Below are positions 1-4,650 of a stretch of DNA of 5,924 bases, piece after piece. Positions within the stretch are counted from its first letter, which is position 1. The number at the start of each line of letters is the position of its first letter. The notes beneath the pieces were generated by a model that was not told the DNA's origin, did not search any database, and worked only from the letters and a program-made list of their open reading frames with translations. Source of the stretch: Oscillospiraceae bacterium (GTDB taxonomy: Bacteria > Bacillota > Clostridia > Oscillospirales > Oscillospiraceae); NCBI GenBank assembly GCA_021199595.1, contig JAJQHT010000099.1:1-5924 (forward strand), in the 5' to 3' direction. The position numbers and the translations under genes were made by a program.

Positions 1-406
1 TGTATATGCCGATGATGACCGTCCCCAAGCCCCGCTCATAGGCAGCCAGGCAGAAGGTCTGGGCGGCAACACCGGCGTCGAAGCTCTGCCAGTGGGTGCC
101 CTTGGCGGTGGAGAAGCCGCCGTCCCGTTCATAGCCGGAGCGGCCCTCTATGGTGACAAGGGCAATCAGCGCCGGGGCCTGGGTGATGATGCGCCGGTTG
201 GAGGCGTGGCCCATGACGCAGGTGTCGGCGATTTTTGCCTTCAGCCCCGGATCCAGCACGGCGATATAGCGGGCGGTCTGGGTGTTTTTCCAGCTGGGGG
301 CATAGGCGGCGGTCTCAATCAGGGCGGCAATGTCCTCCCGTGTCACCGGCTGGTCGGTAAACCGGCGGATGCTTCTTCTCCCTTTGATACAATCCATGGC
401 GTCCAT
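1..406 (-). CDS. Nitroreductase-family flavoprotein (partial, 3' end off window)
   Basis: The first 135 residues are visible; the rest lies beyond position 1. Nitroreductase-family proteins are usually about 170-200 residues, so roughly a quarter is missing. The N-terminus has the family's Arg/Ser FMN-phosphate signature (RRSIRRF, residues 10-16), followed by APSWKNTQ (36-43), the usual flavin-contacting loop. The helix near 110-135 (DAGVAAQTFCLAAYERGLGT, then VIIGIY) is the typical 'A-Q-x-LAA...GLGT..IG.Y' block. The likely role is a cytoplasmic FMN-dependent NAD(P)H oxidoreductase; the substrate cannot be told. The start at 406 is chosen because AAGGAG (minus strand, 414-419) sits 7 nt upstream; a second ATG three codons in would be 16 nt away. 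It follows the membrane-protein gene by 30 bp and probably shares its transcript. Confidence 0.88.
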   Translation of the reverse strand, partial: MDAMDCIKGRRSIRRFTDQPVTREDIAALIETAAYAPSWKNTQTARYIAVLDPGLKAKIADTCVMGHASNRRIITQAPALIALVTIEGRSGYERDGGFSTAKGTHWQSFDAGVAAQTFCLAAYERGLGTVIIGIY

Positions 407-436
407 GATTAGGCTCCTTTTTAACCAAACATAGTA

Positions 437-1264
437 TTACGCCCCGTGGGTGCGGCGGCGTTTTTTTCCGGCCTTCGCGGCGACAGAGGCCGTGACGGCG
501 GGGAGATTTTCCTGCACCTTGGCGGCAAGCTCCTGCTGGCGGCGGAGGAAGCGGCGGAGCTGCTTTTTGTGCTGGCACAGCTTTTCGTGGCAGTTCGCGC
601 ATTTGAGGCTCTGGTTGGTGGCCTCATAAAACCGCTCCGGATGTCGGTAAAAGGTCAGCTCCCACCGTATCAGCAGGGCCAGGGCCATGGCGCAAAGCGT
701 CCAGGTGTAAACGCTTTTGATGAACATCAGAGGTGTGAACATCATGGCGTAGTCCCAGTTGTAAATCCGGCAGCTTCCGCAGCACTTGTTTTTCATGAAC
801 CAGGTCTGGAAGGGGCAGAAGAACAAAATGCAAATCATGTCGCACACGGAATAGGCAAGGCTAATGACAATCAGCAGCATCTCGTCCAGCACGGCGGCGA
901 AATACAGCCCCCCTATTACGGCGTTTAAGCCCACCCACGCGGCGGCCACGGCCAGGGCGGAGCGGTTTCGTTTCTCCGGGAGCAGGCCGCCTGCTTCCGG
1001 GATATAGTTTTTGGCAAACTGCTTCTGGCAGCCCATGCTCTCCATGGAGGAGGGGAAGAAACGAAGGATCATCTCCACCGCGAACACCAGCCATATCAGG
1101 GTCATTACGGCCTTGCCCCGCGTCAGCTCCGCCAGCAGGCCGGAGCCTGTCCGCACCCGCTGGAAAATATACAGCGCCGCCGCCATCAGCAGCAGACAGC
1201 TTCGATAGACCAGCTTTGTGTAGTGGAGCATACAGGTATTGGATAAACGCTTTGCTTTGGACAT
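437..1264 (-). CDS. Cys-rich multi-pass membrane protein of unknown function
   Basis: I do not recognise the family. The 275-residue product has about five hydrophobic segments: roughly 12-34, 52-70, 102-125, 128-149 and 173-200. Two cysteine clusters lie next to the membrane. One is C150 with CCGSC (161-165), between segments 4 and 5. The other is CANCHEKLC (222-230), just after segment 5. The CxxC spacing suggests metal binding or thiol redox chemistry, but this is inference. The tail (231-275) is strongly basic and helical, ending in GKKRRR. With five segments and basic residues at both ends, topology is not settled. The start at 1264 has AAAGGA (minus strand, 1271-1276) 6 nt upstream, and a strong promoter lies about 40 bp further. 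It is the first gene of a leftward unit with the nitroreductase, 30 bp downstream. Confidence 0.82.
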   Translation of the reverse strand: MSKAKRLSNTCMLHYTKLVYRSCLLLMAAALYIFQRVRTGSGLLAELTRGKAVMTLIWLVFAVEMILRFFPSSMESMGCQKQFAKNYIPEAGGLLPEKRNRSALAVAAAWVGLNAVIGGLYFAAVLDEMLLIVISLAYSVCDMICILFFCPFQTWFMKNKCCGSCRIYNWDYAMMFTPLMFIKSVYTWTLCAMALALLIRWELTFYRHPERFYEATNQSLKCANCHEKLCQHKKQLRRFLRRQQELAAKVQENLPAVTASVAAKAGKKRRRTHGA

Positions 1265-1293
1265 AGCTCTTCCTTTCAGTCATTGGATATGTT

Positions 1294-1310
1294 ATTATAT
1301 TATTATACCA
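1294..1310 (-). promoter_or_regulatory. Extended -10 promoter for the membrane protein/nitroreductase unit
   Basis: On the minus strand, 1310-1302 reads TGGTATAAT, a perfect TATAAT with the TGn extension. A second overlapping TATAAT lies at 1299-1294. No convincing -35 is present at 17 bp, as the spacer region is GC-rich (GCGCGC), which suits an extended -10 site. It lies about 38 bp upstream of the ATG at 1264. Confidence 0.65.
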
Positions 1311-1356
1311 CATTTTCCTGTCGCGCGCCTCCCTTTTTAGAAAAAATAACAGGAAT

Positions 1357-1395
1357 CGGAAAATTACCGGCGCACGCGTATGCCGGGAAATTTTT
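1357..1395. repeat. Imperfect inverted repeat in the divergent intergenic region
   Basis: CCGGC (1367-1371) pairs with GCCGG (1382-1386) around a 10-nt loop that contains ACGCGT. The stem extends outward with A/T pairs (1360-1365 against 1388-1393) and two mismatches. A T-run (1391-1395) follows, so it could be a weak terminator read left to right. Its position between two divergent promoters fits an operator equally well. Function is not established. Confidence 0.35.
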
Positions 1396-1398
1396 ATA

Positions 1399-1418
1399 AT
1401 AATACCGGATAATACCGG
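1399..1418. repeat. Exact tandem 10-bp repeat (ATAATACCGG x2)
   Basis: ATAATACCGG occurs at 1399-1408 and again directly at 1409-1418. A related AATTACCGG lies at 1362-1370 and an inverted CCGGGAAATT at 1383-1392. The 10-bp period places the copies on one face of the helix, as for a tandem protein-binding site. No regulator can be named. Confidence 0.45.
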
Positions 1419-1477
1419 CAGACAGCTGGCCAAACATGGAAAAGCTGCATAAAATAAAGGGGATAAGAAAAAAAGAC

Positions 1478-1506
1478 TTGCATCCCGGGGATAAACGTGG
1501 TAAGAT
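1478..1506 (+). promoter_or_regulatory. Promoter of the ACT protein-hom-lysC operon
   Basis: TTGCAT (1478-1483) is followed by a 17-bp spacer and TAAGAT (1501-1506), with TGG just before the -10 giving an extended -10. Transcription would begin near 1513, leaving a short leader of about 35 nt and no room for a riboswitch or T-box. An 11-bp near-perfect palindrome, ATCCCGGGGAT (1482-1492), overlaps the -35/spacer and is a candidate operator. Confidence 0.55.
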
Positions 1507-1533
1507 TCACCACACACGGACAAATGACTTTGC

Positions 1534-1540
1534 AAGGGGG
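1534..1540 (+). promoter_or_regulatory. Ribosome binding site that sets the GTG start of the ACT protein
   Basis: AAGGGGG lies 7 nt before GTG at 1548. This supports 1548 rather than the upstream ATG at 1497, which overlaps the predicted promoter -10 and would precede the transcription start. Confidence 0.7.
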
Positions 1541-1547
1541 ACATCTT

Positions 1548-1994
1548 GTGTCAGAGCAGGGGCGATCCAAATATTATCTGGTGAGCGGGGACGCATTGCC
1601 GGAGGTGTTCATCCGGGTGACGCAGGCCCGGGAGCTGCTGGACACCGGCCAGGCGCAGACGGTGGCGGAGGCTGCCGAGCGGGTGGGCATATCCCGCTCC
1701 GCCTATTACAAATATAAAAACGCGGTCATGCCCTTCCAGAGTGTCGGGGCGGGCCGTATCGTCACATTCCAGATCATGCTCCGTCATCAGATGGGCGTGC
1801 TCAGCGAGGTGCTGGGCCTTTTTGCGGACACGGGGGCCAATATCCTGACCATCAACCAGGGCATTCCCACCAACGGGGCCGCCCCGGTCACCGTCACGGC
1901 GGACACGGCGGATATGGAAATTACCACGGAGACCCTGCTGGCCCGCCTGGAGGGAACGGAGGGCGTCATCAGCGCCGCCGTCGTGGCGGGATAA
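1548..1994 (+). CDS. pheB: PheB/UPF0735-type ACT-domain protein
   Basis: This 148-residue protein matches the length and layout of the PheB (UPF0735) family: an N-terminal SKYYLVSGDALPEV block (7-20), a short helical segment TVAEAAERVGISRSAYYKYK (38-57) that looks like a helix-turn-helix, and a C-terminal ACT domain (about 71-148) with QMGVLSEVLGLFADTGANIL (81-100) as its first ligand-binding loop and helix. ACT domains bind small molecules, usually amino acids. The family name comes from the B. subtilis gene next to pheA; here the neighbour is homoserine dehydrogenase, so the ligand is more likely an aspartate-family amino acid (inference). A catalytic role is not apparent. The GTG start is preferred to the ATG at 1497 for its binding site and because family members begin shortly before the KYY motif. 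It is the first gene of the operon, 36 bp before hom. Confidence 0.85.
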   Translation: MSEQGRSKYYLVSGDALPEVFIRVTQARELLDTGQAQTVAEAAERVGISRSAYYKYKNAVMPFQSVGAGRIVTFQIMLRHQMGVLSEVLGLFADTGANILTINQGIPTNGAAPVTVTADTADMEITTETLLARLEGTEGVISAAVVAG

Positions 1995-2030
1995 AGAGAA
2001 AGAAAACAACCAGAGAAGGAGAAAGAACGG

Positions 2031-3227
2031 ATGATAAAATATGCGATCCTCGGCTATGGCACGGTTGGCCGGGGCGTGGCGGAGGTCATGGCGGAGGGCC
2101 GTGAAAAGCTGGCGGCCCTGGCGGGACAGGAGCTGGAGCTGGGATATATCCTGGTGCGCCGCGATTTTCCCGGCGACCCCTATGCCGACAAAATGGTGCG
2201 GGATTTTTCCGTCATCGAAAACGATCCGGAGGTGGCCATCGTGGCGGAGGTCATAGGCGGCACAGGCGCTGCCTTTGAATACTCCCGCCGGGCGCTGCTG
2301 GCGGGCAAGAGCGTTGTCACCAGCAACAAGGAGCTGGTAGCGGCTCATGGCCTGGAGCTGGAGGAATTGGCCCGGACGCATGGCGCGAGCTATCTCTTTG
2401 AGGGCAGCGTGGGCGGGGGCATCCCCATCCTGCGGCCCTTATATCAATGCCTGGGAGCTAACCGCATCGACCAGGTGTTCGGCATCCTAAACGGCACTAC
2501 GAATTATATACTGACGGCCATGGACGCGCAGGGCCAGAGCTTTGCGGAGGCCCTGAAGGACGCGCAGGCCCTGGGCTACGCGGAGGCCGACCCCACGGCG
2601 GACGTGGAGGGCCACGACGCAGGGCGGAAGATTACCATCCTCGCGGATATTGCCTTCGGGCAAAACCTGAATCCCCAGGATGTCCCCACCCAGGGCATCA
2701 CCGGGGTGACAGCGGCGGATTTGGAGCTGGCTCACGCCCTGGGGTATACCATCAAGCTCCTGGGCCGGGCCATCCCGGCGGAGGACGGCTGCCGGGCCTT
2801 CGTGGCGCCGCATCTTGTGCCGATGGAGCATATGCTGGCCGGGGTCAGCGGCGTGATGAACGCCTGCGTCGTCCGGGGCAGCGCCGTGGGCGAGGTGGTG
2901 CTGTACGGCCCCGGGGCCGGGAAACGCCCCACCGCGAGCGCCGTCTGCGCGGACATTCTGGACGCGGCCATGCACCTCAATGGCGGCAAGACCATGCACC
3001 TGGGCAAGCCCGGCGGCCGGGTGGCGCCGGAGGCAGCGCTGGCGTCGGCGTGGTTCGTGCGCACCGGGGCGGGGCCGGATATGGTGCTGGCCCAGTTCCC
3101 GCAAGCGGTGCCTGTGTACGGGGCCAGCCGGGAGTGCGGCTTCATCACCGCCCCCATGACCCGGAGCGAGCTGGAGGCCAGCCTTGGCGCGATGGAGGCC
3201 AAAGCCGTATATCGGGTGCTGGAATAA
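2031..3227 (+). CDS. hom: Homoserine dehydrogenase
   Basis: This cytoplasmic NAD(P)H-dependent enzyme reduces aspartate semialdehyde to homoserine, the branch leading to threonine and methionine. The 398-residue product has the dinucleotide-binding GYGTVGRG (8-15), SNKELVA (98-104), EGSVGGGIPI (124-133), NGTTNYIL (154-161) and the family signature around GYAEADPTADVEGHDAGRK (182-200), whose final Lys (K200) is the expected catalytic lysine. GPGAGKRPTASAV (293-305) closes the catalytic core. Full-length enzymes with a C-terminal ACT domain, such as B. subtilis Hom, run to about 430 residues. Here the last 60 or so residues keep the outer strands of an ACT-like fold (near 338-344 and 367-397), but the ligand-binding loop and helix seem shortened, so feedback control may be altered. 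The start at 2031 has AAGGAG (2016-2021) 9 nt upstream. The gene lies between the ACT-protein gene and lysC. Confidence 0.96.
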   Translation: MIKYAILGYGTVGRGVAEVMAEGREKLAALAGQELELGYILVRRDFPGDPYADKMVRDFSVIENDPEVAIVAEVIGGTGAAFEYSRRALLAGKSVVTSNKELVAAHGLELEELARTHGASYLFEGSVGGGIPILRPLYQCLGANRIDQVFGILNGTTNYILTAMDAQGQSFAEALKDAQALGYAEADPTADVEGHDAGRKITILADIAFGQNLNPQDVPTQGITGVTAADLELAHALGYTIKLLGRAIPAEDGCRAFVAPHLVPMEHMLAGVSGVMNACVVRGSAVGEVVLYGPGAGKRPTASAVCADILDAAMHLNGGKTMHLGKPGGRVAPEAALASAWFVRTGAGPDMVLAQFPQAVPVYGASRECGFITAPMTRSELEASLGAMEAKAVYRVLE

Positions 3228-3285
3228 AACATATACTGAAAGCGGAAGGTTTTTGATTATCGAATTTATATAGGGAGACTGATAT

Positions 3286-4476
3286 ATGCTGATTGTGCAG
3301 AAATTCGGCGGCTCCTCTGTGGCGAACGCCCAGCGGATTCGCAATGTGGCGGGCATCATCGCGGAATCGTTTTTGTATGGAAACGACGTGGTGGTGGTGC
3401 TCTCCGCCCAGGGGGACACCACAGACGACCTGCTGGAAAAGGCGGCGGAGCTGAACAGGAACCCCTCCAAGCGGGAGCTGGATATGCTCCTGACCACCGG
3501 GGAGCAGCAGTCCGTGGCGCTGATGGCCATGTGCCTGGAGAGCATGGGACTGCCCGTTGTTTCCCTGACCGGCTGGCAGGTGGGCATCCGCACCGATACC
3601 GCCTACGGCAGCGCCCGCATCCGGCGCGTGGACACGGAGCGTCTCCGCCGGGAGCTGGACGCCCACCGCATCGTGCTGGTGACAGGCTTCCAGGGCGTGA
3701 ACAAATATGACGACTACACCACCCTGGGCCGCGGCGGCAGCGACACCACGGCGGTGGCCCTGGCCGCGGCTCTTCACGCGGACTGCTGCCAGATATATAC
3801 GGACGTGGAGGGCGTTTATACCACCGACCCCCGGAAGGTTCCTGCCGCCCGCAAGCTGGAGGAAATCACTTACGACGAAATGCTGGAGCTGGCCTCTATG
3901 GGCGCCCAGGTACTGATGAACCGCTCTGTGGAGATGGCAAAGCGCTACGGAGTGGAATTGGAGGTGCTCTCCTCCCTGGTGAGAGCGCCCGGCACAAAGG
4001 TTAAGGAGGTTGTCAAACATATGGAAGAAATGAAGATTACCGGCATCGCCAAGGACGAGAAGGTGGCCCGCATCACGGTCATGCAGCTGGAGGATAAGCC
4101 CGGCACTGCCTTCCGGGTGCTGAACGCTGTGTCCAAGGCCGGTGTGAACGTGGATATGATTATCCAGGCCAACGGCCGCGACGGGGCCAACGACATGAGC
4201 TTTGTGGTGGCCGATCAGGATGTGGAGGCGGCCCAGAAGGCCCTGTCCGCCTATCCCCACGTCTCCGTGGACACGAGCATTGCCAAGGTCAGCGTAGTGG
4301 GCGCCGGTATGATGTCCTCCGTGGGCCTGGCCTCCCTGGTGTTCGAGGCGCTGAACGACGAGCACATCAACATCCAGATGATTTCCACCAGCGAGATAAA
4401 AATTTCCTGCGTCATAGACGCGACCAGTGCTGACCGCGCCGTGGCCGCCATCCATCGGAAATTCTTTGAAAATTAA
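3286..4476 (+). CDS. lysC: Aspartokinase (monofunctional, two ACT domains)
   Basis: It phosphorylates aspartate to 4-phospho-aspartate with ATP, the first step to lysine, threonine, methionine and diaminopimelate. The 396-residue length fits the monofunctional class of B. subtilis aspartokinase II and Corynebacterium LysC. The kinase core shows KFGGSSV (6-12), TTGEQ (70-74), GRGGSDTTA (148-156) and YTDVEGVYTTDPR (171-183). The C-terminal regulatory half carries ACT1 (about 261-325, with LEDKPGTAFRVLNAVSKAGV) and ACT2 (about 332-396, with STSEIKISCVID at 367-378). The start has AGGGAG (3272-3277) 8 nt upstream. It follows hom by 58 bp; I see no lysine riboswitch or clear promoter in that gap, so co-transcription is likely. 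A strong internal binding site precedes M246 (position 4021). An intrinsic terminator follows 22 bp after the stop. Confidence 0.97.
   Translation: MLIVQKFGGSSVANAQRIRNVAGIIAESFLYGNDVVVVLSAQGDTTDDLLEKAAELNRNPSKRELDMLLTTGEQQSVALMAMCLESMGLPVVSLTGWQVGIRTDTAYGSARIRRVDTERLRRELDAHRIVLVTGFQGVNKYDDYTTLGRGGSDTTAVALAAALHADCCQIYTDVEGVYTTDPRKVPAARKLEEITYDEMLELASMGAQVLMNRSVEMAKRYGVELEVLSSLVRAPGTKVKEVVKHMEEMKITGIAKDEKVARITVMQLEDKPGTAFRVLNAVSKAGVNVDMIIQANGRDGANDMSFVVADQDVEAAQKALSAYPHVSVDTSIAKVSVVGAGMMSSVGLASLVFEALNDEHINIQMISTSEIKISCVIDATSADRAVAAIHRKFFEN
4003..4010 (+). promoter_or_regulatory. Internal ribosome binding site within lysC
   Basis: AAGGAGGT is a near-ideal Shine-Dalgarno sequence lying inside the coding region, 10 nt before an in-frame ATG at 4021 (residue 246). 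It is the best-matched such site in the window, better than the one in front of lysC itself (AGGGAG). Confidence 0.6.
4021..4476 (+). CDS. Predicted aspartokinase beta subunit from an internal lysC start
   Basis: Initiation at M246 would give a 151-residue product containing both ACT domains and no kinase core. B. subtilis aspartokinase II and Corynebacterium LysC are known to make alpha and beta subunits this way, the beta start lying at the kinase-ACT junction as here (HMEEMKITGIAKDEKV, 245-260). A second in-frame ATG at 4030 is an alternative. The spacing from AAGGAGGT to 4021 is slightly long but workable. This is inference from the sequence plus family precedent, not a separate gene. Confidence 0.55.
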   Translation: MEEMKITGIAKDEKVARITVMQLEDKPGTAFRVLNAVSKAGVNVDMIIQANGRDGANDMSFVVADQDVEAAQKALSAYPHVSVDTSIAKVSVVGAGMMSSVGLASLVFEALNDEHINIQMISTSEIKISCVIDATSADRAVAAIHRKFFEN

Positions 4477-4498
4477 GATTTAGAGCGCATTGAGCTTA

Positions 4499-4535
4499 TT
4501 TTCGCGCCGTCCCTTGGGGCGGCGCGAAAATTTTA
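4499..4535 (+). terminator. Intrinsic terminator after lysC
   Basis: TTTTCGCGCCG (4499-4509) is an exact inverted match of CGGCGCGAAAA (4520-4530). Inside it, T4510 can wobble-pair with G4519 and CCC with GGG, giving a stem of up to about 14 pairs with a tiny loop. TTTTATT (4531-4537) follows as the U-tract on the plus strand. The left flank on the minus strand is not U-rich beyond the stem, so it acts mainly rightward. It separates the amino-acid operon from the next gene. Confidence 0.9.
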
Positions 4536-4558
4536 TTCGTGTTTTCAGGAATAGACGG

Positions 4559-4587
4559 TTGACAGCGTGTAACTTTTGTGATAAATT
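4559..4587 (+). promoter_or_regulatory. Promoter of the pseudokinase gene
   Basis: A consensus TTGACA (4559-4564), a 17-bp spacer and TAAATT (4582-4587) with a preceding TGA (extended -10) lie in an AT-rich stretch just after the terminator. Transcription would start near 4594, about 57 nt before the ATG at 4651. Confidence 0.6.
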
Positions 4588-4618
4588 GTTTTTATATCGT
4601 AACCAATTTGTAACTTTT
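4568..4618. repeat. Direct repeat TGTAACTTTT flanking the promoter -10
   Basis: TGTAACTTTT occurs at 4568-4577, within the promoter spacer, and again at 4609-4618, after the predicted transcription start. The copies are 41 bp apart, close to four helical turns. A further GTAAC lies between them at 4599-4603. The placement suits a regulator binding both sides of the -10, but no protein can be assigned. Confidence 0.4.
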
Positions 4619-4650
4619 ATCAAATCTGGCAAAGAGTGGGGTAGATAGAT

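Noticed and set aside
861..1544. 227-residue minus-strand frame running through the divergent intergenic region
   Set aside because: It crosses the promoters and then continues out of frame inside the membrane-protein gene; a shadow.
1497..1547. Upstream ATG extension (17 residues) of the ACT protein
   Set aside because: The ATG overlaps the predicted -10 and lies before the likely transcription start; the extension is not typical of the family, and GTG at 1548 has a well-placed binding site.
3228..3285. Possible separate promoter or lysine riboswitch before lysC
   Set aside because: The 58-bp gap is far too short for a lysine riboswitch and shows only AT-rich sequence with no spaced -35/-10 pair.
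2487..3593. 368-residue minus-strand frame across hom and the start of lysC
   Set aside because: It spans two unmistakable genes and their intergenic gap on the other strand, and has no recognisable protein motif.
3145..4455. 436-residue open frame on the minus strand opposite lysC
   Set aside because: It is antisense to a gene with full aspartokinase motifs. Its His/Gly/Gln-rich composition is what a GC-rich coding strand produces in reverse, and no domain is recognisable.
4540..4650. A lost kinase N-lobe upstream of the pseudokinase gene through frameshift
   Set aside because: The stretch is AT-rich intergenic sequence between a terminator and the start, with stops and no glycine-loop or VAIK-like motif in any frame.
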